Below are positions 36,318-46,379 of a stretch of 64,000 nucleotides of DNA, piece by piece; the stretch's first letter is position 1, and each line of letters opens with the position of its first letter. The DNA comes from Acrasis kona (lineage: Eukaryota; Heterolobosea; Eutetramitea; Acrasida; Acrasidae): positions 1 through 64,000 of the forward strand of contig JAOPGA020001391.1 of assembly GCA_026419775.2 (NCBI GenBank), given 5' to 3'. Under the pieces are notes generated by a model. The model searched no databases, was not told the origin of the DNA, and worked only from the letters and a program-made list of their open reading frames with translations. Position numbers and translations under genes: made by a program.

Positions 36318-37001
36318 ATGTTGTACACTAAAAGCGGTGAAGAAATACATTCAAGACCAATGTATACACAGATAATTCCTTTCGACGGAAAGCCCTTATA
36401 CTTCTTTGCAGGTGTAAGGTGAGTGTAAGGTCCGCACGCATGTATTCAAGATACATTTTTGAATAGTATTTCACCACAACAGGTTACGGAAATCTCTTCT
36501 GCATCCTGTAAGTAGAATGATTTTGAAGTTTTTTCTTGTATTGCTGTCGGATGCATCACTTTCTCTTTCATTTGTAGAATGTCTCACTTGATAACTTGAT
36601 CAAGCAACCATGGTTCTCATTTTGATTGGCCATTACAACTCATATGGCTTACTGTAGGCCGATGAGATGAGGAAGGCGTTGAAGACTCTGAATTACTTTT
36701 TGAACACCAAATCCTACATGCTGAGGAACACGATTAATGTCGAGCTCTTGGATTACATTTCCAAGAAATGACGAAGACGATGAAGAACATGATGAAAAAG
36801 AAACCAATTCAGATGATAACGAATAATATGAAGTCCTGAGTAGATGAAAATTTAAATGAAGAACCAATTTACACCGACATTATCAAATTGTTACGAAGAG
36901 CGCAATTATACAATATTAGTGAGCGAAGAGAATTAAAGGATAAGACAAAAGAAACTCAACCAGAAAAGGATGTGACAACTGAAGAGCATGAGTTTTATTA
37001 A
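36318..37001 (+). CDS. Multi-exon hypothetical gene, 3' structure unresolved
   Basis: ATG 36318 opens MLYTKSGEEIHSRPMYTQII, reading through FDGKPLYFFAGVR. Intron 36419-36482 (GTGAGT...CAACAG), a tiny exon LRKSLLHP, and intron 36508-36577 (GTAAGT...TTGTAG) lead to NVSLDNLIKQPW. Further coding stretches follow in order but in changing registers: ADEMRKALKTLNYFLNTKSY (from about 36656), NDEDDEEHDEKETNSDD (about 36768-36825) and NEEPIYTDIIKLLRRAQLYN to the TAA at 37001, followed by AATAAA. The first two introns have strong consensus, so the gene is real. Later junctions need one or two introns or base corrections. Function unknown. Confidence 0.5.
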
Positions 37002-37207
37002 AAAATTAACTTAATAAACCCTTCGCAGTTACCTATTACCTCCTTTTTATACGCTAGATGACAGCGTTGAACAGAACCACACTACTGCGTTTTAAGGCAT
37101 TTAGGGAATGAATAAACCAGAAAAAATAAAGGTTCGAGTTTTGTCTAATAATTTAGGTGTTTATTTTACATTAGCGTGCTATTGTGTTTGCTAAACAAAG
37201 GTTAAAT

Positions 37208-37510
37208 CTAGAAGAAGGTGAGAAGGTATCCCCACCCCGAAAGAAGTAAAAAGACTTTGGCGTATTCTAAAAGTATTTCCTGAGATGTTGTGCTCCGAAT
37301 TATCGATTCTGAAAAATTTAGTGTTCCATTTGTATTGGCATAGGTAAATTCTGTGGACCCTATTGAAGTAACAGTGTTAGTTGAGACGTGTTCCCGACGA
37401 GGACCAAGAGCGTTATTGGAGCGCAGCTGGTGAACGAATAAAGGAGAAGACGAGACAACCGTTAAACAGAGTACTGCAATGACAGCAATGTAAACGTATG
37501 ATGATGGCAT
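37208..37510 (-). CDS. Small secreted or membrane-tethered protein
   Basis: 100 residues from ATG 37510. The N-terminus is a signal peptide (MPSSYVYIAVIAVLCLTVVS). A polar middle with several N-glycosylation sites (NGT, NFS) follows. The C-terminus is hydrophobic to the last residue (AKVFLLLSGWGYLLTFF), like a GPI-anchor signal or a tail anchor. No family recognised. Confidence 0.55.
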   Translation of the reverse strand: MPSSYVYIAVIAVLCLTVVSSSPLFVHQLRSNNALGPRREHVSTNTVTSIGSTEFTYANTNGTLNFSESIIRSTTSQEILLEYAKVFLLLSGWGYLLTFF

Positions 37511-37802
37511 GCTTTATTATTTACTTTTTTTTCTGTTCATCACTGTGAATCCGTTGGCCTTTAAATAATCCCAACCAACGATTAAAGTTCCGTTGCGGGA
37601 AAAGAACTAACAACTACTTACCTAAATGGAATAATATTATAAAAATAATCTGATTGACATATTTTTAATCTCACCATGAACTACCCTAACAATATAATGC
37701 TGCTATGAGTGTAGACGAATCCTGGTGGTGTAGATATGTATTGATAAGGACCAAAACAAAGTCGTGTAAAGAATCATTGGAAAATTTTAATGTTCATTTC
37801 AA

Positions 37803-38912
37803 TCATGCTTGAAAATAGTCTTTCAATTCATTCGCTTCAAGATTGATTAGCATCTTTGGAATAGAGTCGCCATAATAGATTTTTGAGTTGTTCATGAGTG
37901 ATTTGATTAGCATCATCTTCAAGTACTGTGGTGTCAACATCTTCGCGTTAGCTTCCGCTTCACGTGTACGTTTATCTAATGAAATGTTAATGAACACTTT
38001 TAAAATGTACTTACAGTATTCTGCATCTGATCTTGATTTTTCCCTTGCCAAATGCATAGTGTCTTCAATTTCTGACATTTTCTTCTTTGCATCTTTTTCA
38101 TACACTTGCTGTTGAATTTGGATCTTTGAGACTACAATTGATTAATCAACATGGTGTGTCAAAATTAACTACCTTGTGCTAATTTCTCAGCCTCAATAGT
38201 TGCTCTTTTGCGTTCAGTTTCTGCTTCCTTCTCAACAACTGTTTGTGTTTGAACTGCTACCATTAAGCGGGTCTTCTCCGCCTCAACTTTCTCGTAATTT
38301 TGACGAAGTAATTCTGGAATTTTTGGTTTGGTGACCCTCACAGTGATGACTATATGAAATGTATTAGTTACAATTTAAAGATAGAGTTACTTTCAATTCC
38401 GGTATCGTACTTGTCACATCCTTCTTGAAGTGATTGCATTAATGATTCATCCAATTCGTCGAATAAATCAATGTACACTTGTTGTAAAGAGTGTTTACTA
38501 CAGAATTGATTAATTTCGTGATGGATTTTTTCATAAATCCATAATTTATCATAATTCTCTCCGTAATTTAATATTGTGTTGTGGACATTCTGTTTCTTCA
38601 ACCTATTCACTACCTCTATTTTTTCAAAATATACAGTCACACCGCCGCTTGTTCCACACTTTAGTGTGATGATTAGTATAAATTTCATCTTACTGGAATG
38701 TTGGTCACACTATCAGTTTGCATGGTAATTTGGATATTTGCCACTCGGTCTATAAAAGGCATCTTGAGTCTATAGCCAGGTTCTGTTGTTTTGTTCAGAA
38801 GTGCTCCACCCCTCCAATAAACACCCACATGACCCTCCTCAATATGATGTATCGAGGTAAGGATGGATACTGTTGTTACGACAAATACAAACACAACGGC
38901 AACAGCTAACAT
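37803..38912 (-). CDS. ERLIN: ERLIN-type SPFH/prohibitin-domain protein
   Basis: Five exons (38694-38912, 38391-38658, 38173-38349, 38015-38131, 37803-37975) with introns of 35, 41, 41 and 39 nt give about 303 residues. ATG 38912 starts a signal anchor ([20 protein letters not shown]). The match to ERLIN1/2 is continuous: [108 protein letters not shown]. ERLINs are ER-membrane scaffolds for sterol control and ER-associated degradation. A longer frame begins at TTG 38963, but an intron acceptor (TTTTTGTAG) just upstream of the ATG hints at a possible extra 5' exon. Confidence 0.92.
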
Positions 38913-39228
38913 TGGTTTGTTGCCTACAAAAATGAAAACACGTGTTTCATGGTGTTGAGACAAGTTCTGAACAGTTCCTTGATAAAGAATTGTAAATTTA
39001 TGTTCGATATTAGGAACACTCAGTGATGTAATAAACCAATCATGAGCATAATCACATCATTATTCTTTAAAATACTTAAGGATTTAAGTCATTAGGTCTT
39101 AGAGTCCACTAAAGACATAACTTATTAGTACCCGCAGTTCTAATTCCGTCGCGGGGATTTGGAATATTAATAATTTGTAAATAAATAGTACATGCGCAAG
39201 TTGAAGGCTCCGTTAGCAAGTTACCAAA
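38913..39228. other. Divergent promoter region, no gene seen
   Basis: About 316 AT-rich bases between the divergent ERLIN and hydrolase genes. An intron-acceptor-like TTTTTGTAG on the minus strand at about 38926-38934 is the only feature noted. Confidence 0.4.
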
Positions 39229-40422
39229 ATGAAAACAATAGAAGCAGACATATACAAAGCGGTAGTCGCTGTGTTAACGATTCCTCGTGCAGTTATAAGA
39301 TTCTACACATCGATAATACATGCAATAATATTTCTGATTTTGAAGAAGTCATTTGACTTTTTTTACGGACTATTTTGTATTGGTCTTAGATTCATACCAT
39401 ATGAACCTAAAACTTCACCAGAGGGAAGAGCATTTATGGACATGATACGGTTTACAGAATTCATCGGTGCAAAATTCAGTATTAGAAACTCTGAACTAAA
39501 CAAACCAATACCACCAACAAGGGACGAGAAGATTCATCACCTCAGCGTCAAATTGGCAGAACTTTTCGACTGGAACCTACATTTCTGCTACCCGACAAAT
39601 GTAGTTCCGAGAAAATTCATGAGGGTGGACAAAATAAATTTATTTGATGAAGAATCATTTGATGACTTTGGCCGTCGGGAAGAAACATACTTGATTCGCG
39701 CCACAAAACAATCAAACACAGCTAGGACATGCATACTGTACTTCCATGGCGGTGGATTTATGAGCGGAGAGACGCGAACATATGTCAACATCCTAACTCC
39801 TTGGCTACATGAGAACAACCTCGACTGTCTTCTTGTTGATTACAGCATGAACAAAACAGACTTACCGGAAGTACTTTTAAGACAAGGACTACAATCCTAC
39901 TTTTATTTATTGCAAACATTTCCACCTTCAACAAACATTGTGTTGATGGGCGAAAGTGCTGGTGCCAATTTGGCCATTCAAGTAGCCCTTAATTACAATA
40001 AACAATTTACGGAGAGAAGACCAGATTGTATGGTGCTCTTATCACCATGGGTTGATTTGACACTTCAAACTCATAGTTGGAAGGAAAGTAATAAAGTTGA
40101 TGTTGTGCTTAGTGATAATGTCTGTCGCTTGGGCGATAAGCTGGAAATTTATACTAAGGAGGAGAGCCGAAAGTTGTCACCTCTTCACACTGATTTGAGC
40201 CATTTACCTCCTTCTTTTGTTGCGTACGGGAAGCATGAAAGACTGCATGATGAGGGATTCTTGTTGTGTGACAAGTTAAGAAAATGCGGCGTTGTGATTG
40301 AGGAGGAGCCTTTTGAAGGCATGTTCCATGCATTTTCTCTATTTCATAGTTATGTACCAGAGGGTAAGCTTTCATTAAAGAATGCTGCCAGCTTTATCAA
40401 TAAACATATTCCTTCATCATAG
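39229..40422 (+). CDS. Membrane-anchored alpha/beta hydrolase, hormone-sensitive lipase type
   Basis: Single exon, 397 residues, TAG stop. The first 60 residues contain hydrophobic helices (VIRFYTSIIHAIIFLILKKS), likely membrane-associated. The catalytic domain has the oxyanion-hole motif HGGGF (about residue 170), the nucleophile elbow GESAGA (about 243), SPWVDL, a probable Asp in GKHERLHDEG and the catalytic His in GMFHAF. This is the HSL/AADAC-type esterase-lipase layout. It probably hydrolyses neutral lipids or esters at the ER membrane; the substrate is unknown. Confidence 0.85.
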   Translation: MKTIEADIYKAVVAVLTIPRAVIRFYTSIIHAIIFLILKKSFDFFYGLFCIGLRFIPYEPKTSPEGRAFMDMIRFTEFIGAKFSIRNSELNKPIPPTRDEKIHHLSVKLAELFDWNLHFCYPTNVVPRKFMRVDKINLFDEESFDDFGRREETYLIRATKQSNTARTCILYFHGGGFMSGETRTYVNILTPWLHENNLDCLLVDYSMNKTDLPEVLLRQGLQSYFYLLQTFPPSTNIVLMGESAGANLAIQVALNYNKQFTERRPDCMVLLSPWVDLTLQTHSWKESNKVDVVLSDNVCRLGDKLEIYTKEESRKLSPLHTDLSHLPPSFVAYGKHERLHDEGFLLCDKLRKCGVVIEEEPFEGMFHAFSLFHSYVPEGKLSLKNAASFINKHIPSS

Positions 40423-40549
40423 ATTTTTGTTGATATTTATCGCGCATAGTTGATGTAATATGATCGTTTATTTGGATCACACTCTTTCTAGATCTTCAGA
40501 CTCTCATGAGAGGAATTTTCACACAACACTTTTTGTAAAAGACATAAAC

Positions 40550-42033
40550 ATGCCTGGGTATGATGCACTAGAGTTGCACAAGATAAAAAAGAGTGAACCA
40601 GTAAGAGTTTCTGGTATCAGCTGCTTTGGCCTTAATCGCACAAAACAAGCTACTCTTTTAGGTGGCTTCGACAAATTAAAAGACGCAACTAACATTGAGG
40701 AGTTACATGAAGCAATTCACGATGGAATAACCCGCAACAATCAATTGGAGATTTTCGAAGGCATTCAAGTCGTTTTGGATTCTGTGGATCAAAACTCAGA
40801 TGATGTAAACGTCATTATTAACGTAAAAGAAAAAGAGACAACTAAAAACTATTCTATCGGAGCTGAATACGATCCAAAAACACAAGAAGTTCCCCTAAAA
40901 GCAGCATTCAGGTTAAAAAACTTTTTAGGACGCGGTGATTCCTTCTCGCTATCAGCCCAAGGTATCAATTCCCGTGTAGCGGACGTGTCACTAAAGAGAT
41001 GGAGAGAATTACCAAGCTTATCAAGACAGTGGCTAAATGACATTGTCTTCGGTGGTTCCTTAGTAGTTCCCAGACTGTTCGGAAGAAGTAGTTCCGAAAG
41101 TATTGGTGCTTCAGTCGGTACCCACAGTCTTACTGAATTCATGTCTGTCAGAGTATGTCATTTCGTTTCATTTTCAATTACACTTTATAGTTCACTTCCC
41201 TTGTGATTGCCTCCTTATTGAACGAAAGACACAAAATCAGCTATCAGTTGGAGTCACGTCAACTCAAAGATACAAAGAAGCCTGCAGTTACATTATCCGA
41301 TGAAGTCGGCGGAGAGGTTACAGAGCAAGTCAAGAGAAGTCACTTGTGGCCTGTTGCTGGACCAGTCGAAGATCTCAAAAGCAGTATTACGCATGAATAT
41401 AGATTATGTACTTTGGATAACCTTGTGGCGCCAAATAACGGATCAAACCTTAGAACCAAATTAACTCTTGCTGGCATTGGAGGAAACGTCAACCACGCTC
41501 TCGCAAGTTTCAATTACTCTGCATACAAATCTTTATTAAAAACATTCCTTGTTGGTGCTTTAGACTTGTCTTTTGCTCACATTATTCCTACATCAGCTGA
41601 TCAAAACATTTCATTGTGCGATCGATTGTTTGAGCGTGTAAGAGGATATAGATGTGTTGGCGACTTTGATAGAGTTTCACTTGAACAAAAGGGTGGTAAC
41701 TTTGCAATGAGTGCCGCTGCCAAATTAATAATGAAGAGTGAAAAGGTAGACGAACTTTTGAGTGGTGTCAGTCTGAGAGGTCAAGTGTTCATCAACGCAG
41801 GAAATGTTGTGAATTTGGAAGGAGAAGGCACTAAACGCTATACCGAAGATGCATTAAAACAATTCATACAAGACGCTCAAGCAAGTTTCGGAGTGGGTCT
41901 GTTGATTGGATTGGGAGTGGCCAAGGTTGAGGTCAACTATGGAGTCCCATACTATTTGACAAAGGACTCGTTCCCAGGCGATCATCAAAAACACTTTAGC
42001 AAGTTTAGCGCACACGTTACTTTTGACATTTAA
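40550..42033 (+). CDS. SAM50: Mitochondrial outer-membrane assembly protein SAM50/TOB55 (Omp85 family)
   Basis: Two exons, 40550-41152 and 41191-42033, with a 38-nt intron (GTATGT...TTATAG), give about 482 residues. The start is taken at ATG 40550 (MPGYDALELHKIKKSEPVRV); an in-frame ATG at 40460 would add 30 residues. One POTRA domain (EPVRVSGISCFGLNRTKQAT; IEELHEAIHDG; LEIFEGIQVVLDSV) precedes the beta-barrel. The barrel shows NYSIGAEYDP, NFLGRGDSFSLSAQGINS and the family 'RxRGY' type motif VRGYRCVGD, where the usual RGF/RGY lies. SAM50 inserts beta-barrel proteins into the mitochondrial outer membrane. Its end is 9 bases from the convergent gene. Confidence 0.88.
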
Positions 42034-42041
42034 TGAACTTT

Positions 42042-42602
42042 TTATTTTTTGAAAAATGCTTCTTTTGCTTTTGCGTAGGCGTCCTTGTCCTTTCCAGAGT
42101 TTGTTGATCTTTTTGAACCAGGTATTTGTTGCTTTTGTTCTTGCATGAAATCTGTTTGAAATTGTTGTTCAGGATCCTTTTCTTTGTTTTGGATTTGTCT
42201 GTCTCTTTCGTCGTGGTCATCTTCTGATGCTTTTGGTGTTTCAGGAGATTTTCTTCTGGGTTCCTTGTGTTCGTTTTGTTCTTTAGCTTTTGAGTCGTCT
42301 CCATTGGTGTGTTCTGGCTGAAACTGCTCTTTTACACCCTCTTGTTGCTCCAACATGGCTTCTCTAGCTTTGGCATGAATGGCCACCATTGCTTTTGGAA
42401 CTTGTTTTCTTTTGTCGTTCTTTACTTCAGTCTGCCCGCCCTTCAAGAATCCACCGAATGCCTTAATTATAACGTCAACCGTGTCGTTAACAGCGTATTC
42501 CACGGATTCAACCCATGTTTCGTCCTCTTCAACATCAATTGTGTAGTCATATCCATCAAATTTCTTCTGTACTCCATTGTATGATTGTTGTGTTTCGGTC
42601 AT
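42042..42602 (-). CDS. Hydrophilic, mostly disordered hypothetical protein
   Basis: 186 residues from ATG 42602. The first 70 residues may be folded (YDYTIDVEEDETWVESVEYA; TVDVIIKAFGGFLKGG). The rest is Lys/Glu/Gln-rich (KEQNEHKEPRRKSPETPKAS) and ends KAKEAFFKK. The frame ends 9 bases from the SAM50 stop, in convergent orientation. No family recognised. Confidence 0.55.
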   Translation of the reverse strand: MTETQQSYNGVQKKFDGYDYTIDVEEDETWVESVEYAVNDTVDVIIKAFGGFLKGGQTEVKNDKRKQVPKAMVAIHAKAREAMLEQQEGVKEQFQPEHTNGDDSKAKEQNEHKEPRRKSPETPKASEDDHDERDRQIQNKEKDPEQQFQTDFMQEQKQQIPGSKRSTNSGKDKDAYAKAKEAFFKK

Positions 42603-42731
42603 TGTGTTCTATTTATCGATTTTATTAAAATAGACTTTATAACGCTCAACCAGTTAATTCTTCAGTTTCAACAAACTTGTTGAGCAAGAAATCATCTGTT
42701 CACACCCCTCCCTCGCTCTTGACAAATAAAG

Positions 42732-43478
42732 ATGGATGATTCATACAGACTCTGGAGAGTACGCAAAACCGTACAACAAATACTGCGCGACAGAGGATAT
42801 ATCATTCACTTGGAAAATGTCGATAAGAGTTTTAAAGACTTTAAAGAGGAGTTCTCAACACCCGGACTTGGAGCTCAAAGATACCAAGCTATAGAGTAAA
42901 ACATTTTCTTCTTGTTGTTATTGTAACGATTATAATAGCCGGTCAAAGCTAACACTGTTAACTGCCAAGGCTGATGACATGTTTGAGCAGATTTTTGTTT
43001 TCTTCCCTGAAGATAAAAAATTGAGCGTAGCAAACATTGAAAAGTAATGCTTCCTTTAATTCCAATTCTTAACATTGTTCTTTCCAGGTTCCATGATAAA
43101 ATGAAATCATCAGATGTGAAAAGAGCCATCCTTGTTCTTCGTCAACCAGACAATAACACAACTAAAGAAATTTCACCACAGGCCTCACGCGCTATCGACG
43201 CTCTTGTTCCTCATGGATTCATCATTGAAAAATTCAAAGAGAACGAACTTTTAATCAACATTACAGAGCATACATTGGTACCAGAGCACAGACCTTTATT
43301 GGATTCTCAAAAAACTGATTTGCTTAAAAAGTACAAATTGAGAGACACACAGCTACCTAGAATTAAGTCGTCAGATCCAGTCGCGAGATATTATGGTCTA
43401 CAAAGAGGTCAAGTCGTCAAGATTATCCGTCCTAGCGAAACTGCAGGTCGTTATGTAACTTATCGTCTGGTCGTGTAA
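42732..43478 (+). CDS. RPB5: RNA polymerases I, II and III shared subunit RPABC1 (RPB5)
   Basis: Three exons, 42732-42895, 42939-43043 and 43088-43478, with introns of 43 nt (GTAAAA...TAATAG) and 44 nt (GTAATG...TTCCAG), give 219 residues, the family's size. The N-terminal domain has MDDSYRLWRVRKTVQQILRD and KLTLLTAKADDMFEQIFVFF. The C-terminal domain, conserved down to archaeal RpoH, shows HTLVPEHRPLLDSQKTDLLK, LPRIKSSDPVARYYGLQRGQ and VVKIIRPSETAGRYVTYR. RPB5 forms part of the lower jaw of all three nuclear polymerases. It faces BUD31 tail to tail, 18 bases apart. Confidence 0.96.
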
Positions 43479-43496
43479 AATGATTAAACGTTTTTT

Positions 43497-43973
43497 TTAT
43501 TTTGTATCTGATGATGAACATCCTCTGCACCCACACGCGTTGCACTGTATGATTTTGCTCTCCTCTAGTTGACTTTTAGGAACTCTGCAAATACATGTTG
43601 TTCCGTATGTATGTTCACGGGGTTGTATACATTGAACGCAACATAACTTCTCATATCCTCGTTTTTTCCATTTGGCAATTAATGTTGGGTCGGCGTACTT
43701 TTCATTCACGAGGAATTTATATAACTCGGGTGATATTTTCCTCTCCTTGTATAATTCAAAAATGTATCTGGTTCGTTTGTGATGTATTTGCATCACGGGC
43801 CAATTGGCCTCGCCTTTCCGCTTATCTGCAGTCTCGTCTGTGACTTCACGCATCTCTTGCTCGAATTCCATTAGCTTTTCCTCCACAACATTAAAATCTT
43901 TTGGATACTGTTATTGTTAAAGAATGATATGGTAAGAAATTACCCTAGTTCTATTTGTCTTGATCTTTGGCAT
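43497..43973 (-). CDS. BUD31: Spliceosome protein BUD31 (G10)
   Basis: Two exons, 43944-43973 (MPKIKTNRTR) and 43497-43907, with a 36-nt intron (GTAATT...AATAACAG), give 146 residues, the usual size. The match to G10/BUD31 is continuous: WPVMQIHHKRTRYIFELYKE, ISPELYKFLVNEKYADPTLI, AKWKKRGYEKLCCVQCIQPR and the Cys cluster GTTCICRVPKSQLEE...CNACGCRGC that binds zinc. BUD31 is a stable component of the active spliceosome, fitting a genome with many small introns. Confidence 0.96.
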
Positions 43974-44022
43974 GATGGCTTCAGTGAGTTTATTGAATGT
44001 TATTTACAATCAAATTCAAACA

Positions 44023-45099
44023 ATGCCGAGACTGAAGAAGAAGTTGAGGGAGAGGAGGATGCAAGAGCATAGAAAATCTCTTATAGAATATCAAAGGCGT
44101 AAATGTGCGGAAATAGATATGCCCATTGAGGTGTGGGTTGAAATTTTGGGGTTCACACATCTCGCCACACAATTTCAAACGATTTTTGTTTGTTGGAAAT
44201 CATACAATGCAGCAACTCATAATTTAGCATTTACTGACTTTAAAAAGAAAGACGAATTGATACAATGTCTCATTCGTAAGAAGCTTTATGGCTTTCTTGA
44301 GAAAGTATTATACGCAAATACAGAAAGTAGAAATGTACAAATAATCGCACCAGCGCTCATTTTACATCACAACAATAATGCACAAAAATTGAGGAACATT
44401 TTATTGGATGGATCGTTAAATTTCAACGTAATATGTGATGACTGTATATGGTTTGGTTTTTATCGCAATGCCCCACTTGATGTTATAAAATTACTTTTGG
44501 AAAAAGTTAAAAGTTGTTGTTTTAGTCATAATGAAATAGCCCTATGCATATCTGCATGCCACAGTGATTCAAAAGTGGTCGCTATGATCCTACAAACAAC
44601 CTTGAACAAATCTTCAACAGAAGAACTAAAGATTGCTATCAAACTTGCCGTCCGTCACAACAACATTACTTTTTTTAATATAATCAAGATAGAGGTTGAC
44701 AATGCATTCTTTGTAGACTATGGTCCTGATATATTGCGTACGGCATGCACAGATCAAAATGAAATTCTTAATAAACTTTTTGAATTATTTCCAGTCACTC
44801 GAAATTACGTACTTCGAGATTTGTTTCAACTTGCAGTGAGTTGTTCCGTTATAAAGAGTGTCAAGTTCTTATTAAGAATGGGTGTCAAACCAACATTTAA
44901 TGATCTTTTAGTCGCATGCAAACGTAATGATGTAAATACAGCACAAATTTTGATAGAGAAGGGAAATGTAGATCCGAGTATGAAAAATAACATACTACTG
45001 AAAGAAGCAATTCAATTTAAAAGACGCGACCTGATGCGTTTGTTGTTAGCTGATGATCGTGTAGATTCATTTTACGTTGATGTGTATAAATTGAGGTAA
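44023..45099 (+). CDS. F-box and ankyrin-repeat protein
   Basis: The start is taken at ATG 44023 (MPRLKKKLRERRMQEHRKSL); in-frame ATGs at 43972 and 43975 would overlap the BUD31 start. An F-box-like motif (IDMPIEVWVEILGFTHLATQ) is followed by ankyrin-like helical pairs (PLDVIKLLLEKVKS; EELKIAIKLAVRHNNITFFN; SVIKSVKFLLRMGVKPTFND; NDVNTAQILIEKGNVDPSMK). About 358 residues. Such proteins act as substrate adaptors in SCF ubiquitin ligases or, in amoebae, form large expanded families. Specific role unknown. Confidence 0.7.
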   Translation: MPRLKKKLRERRMQEHRKSLIEYQRRKCAEIDMPIEVWVEILGFTHLATQFQTIFVCWKSYNAATHNLAFTDFKKKDELIQCLIRKKLYGFLEKVLYANTESRNVQIIAPALILHHNNNAQKLRNILLDGSLNFNVICDDCIWFGFYRNAPLDVIKLLLEKVKSCCFSHNEIALCISACHSDSKVVAMILQTTLNKSSTEELKIAIKLAVRHNNITFFNIIKIEVDNAFFVDYGPDILRTACTDQNEILNKLFELFPVTRNYVLRDLFQLAVSCSVIKSVKFLLRMGVKPTFNDLLVACKRNDVNTAQILIEKGNVDPSMKNNILLKEAIQFKRRDLMRLLLADDRVDSFYVDVYKLR

Positions 45100-45111
45100 T
45101 TATTGCTGTTG

Positions 45112-45357
45112 ATGTTAGAAAGAATACCAATAAAGAAGTTTTATTTATCATGTTTATCAAGTGTTCATCCTGCATACGTGGAGAAAATTCCTCATGTTGG
45201 TGATTCAGTGGCTAGATCTAGACAAGTTCATAGAAATGCTTACTTCTCTGGATCAGAAGAACAAAACAAACTACAGTGTAACGTATATTATCTGAGTAAA
45301 GGAGATCTACAAGATATGGGAGTTTCTATGTTCTACCATTTGATACATGTTGATTGA
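45112..45357 (+). CDS. Small hypothetical ORF, possible continuation or relic
   Basis: ATG 45112 opens MLERIPIKKFYLSCLSSVHP and continues IPHVGDSVARSRQVHRNAYF to NVYYLSKGDLQDMGVSMFYH; TGA at 45357. It follows the ankyrin gene after a 12-base gap. Composition is protein-like. It might be a 3' extension separated by a missed intron, or a relic. No family recognised. Confidence 0.35.
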   Translation: MLERIPIKKFYLSCLSSVHPAYVEKIPHVGDSVARSRQVHRNAYFSGSEEQNKLQCNVYYLSKGDLQDMGVSMFYHLIHVD

Positions 45358-45526
45358 TCTGACTGCGGAAACCTATTTGACATGGTTAGTTGTCACTCGA
45401 GTGACAAAGTACAGTTGTGCAAGTCTTTGAGACTAAATAAAAACCCCATTTAGACATGGTTAGTTGTATTGTATTAATCGTAACAACACCGAACAATTTT
45501 TGTAACAAATTCAGACAACCCGTATA

Positions 45527-46298
45527 ATGTCAGATGTGAATGTGGGTTCAAATATTGTCCTCTCCACGGCCATATCTATTGTTGGTGTAGTACTGAATAT
45601 TATATTGTTTTTATCGCCATGGTTCGTTTTATCAAATACCTGGTCTAAATTTTGTTTTTAGGAGGCAGTTAAATGCAATCAAACAGCAAAAAAAGAAATC
45701 CCCAGACGGTGGGGACGCAGTTAGTGATTCCACAGCATTTCAATATGTCGCAATGACTGTAAATTGTCTCTTTTGGGTGACGTACAGTTTGTTGATGCAC
45801 AACAGATTACTTTTAATTATAAACGGACTAGGTCTCATCTTGTCATTATTTTATAATTATCTCTTCTTCCAAGTCACCGAGAGAAGAGAACAATTCTTAA
45901 ATCAATGTAATGTTGCAGTGCTAGTTTACATTTCTGCCCTTGGATACGCTCTCTACACCACATATACAGATGAGTCGAAGAAGGTATTGTCGTTTATTGG
46001 AGTTTGTGCAGCATGCGCTTCACTTTTAATGATCGGTTCACCCCTAATACAATTACGCCAGGTCATAGTAAAGAAGAATTCAGATTCAATACCAGCCACA
46101 TTAGCTGCAGCTGCGACTGCAAGTTCATTAACATGGTGGATGTATGGAATAATCGAACATGATTCAAACATTTATGTTCCAAATTTTATAGGAGCTGTCC
46201 TTGGCATCTTACAATTAGCTTTGAAATTAATCTTTAGAGGAAGAAGGCCGCAAGTATTTTCCTTGCTTCCAACGTCCTCCAATAGCTCCGCGGAGTGA
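45527..46298 (+). CDS. SWEET-type sugar transporter
   Basis: Two exons, 45527-45621 and 45662-46298, with a 40-nt intron (GTTCGT...TTTTAG), give 243 residues. Seven hydrophobic helices are visible in the 3+1+3 order of eukaryotic SWEETs. The first MtN3/saliva repeat has TAISIVGVVLNIILFLSPW, AMTVNCLFWVTYSLL and INGLGLILSLFYN. The second has VCAACASLLMIGSPLIQLRQ, SDSIPATLAAAATASSLTWW and YVPNFIGAVLGILQLAL, with the paired 'N..G..l...q' helix. SWEETs are bidirectional facilitators for mono- and disaccharides. Tail PTSSNSSAE is soluble. Confidence 0.85.
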
Positions 46299-46379
46299 GA
46301 GGATCACCAAAAGGAATTATGTTTTGAAGGTCAATATTACAATAAATTTTTTTATTTTAAACGTTCAATTTCACAACAA

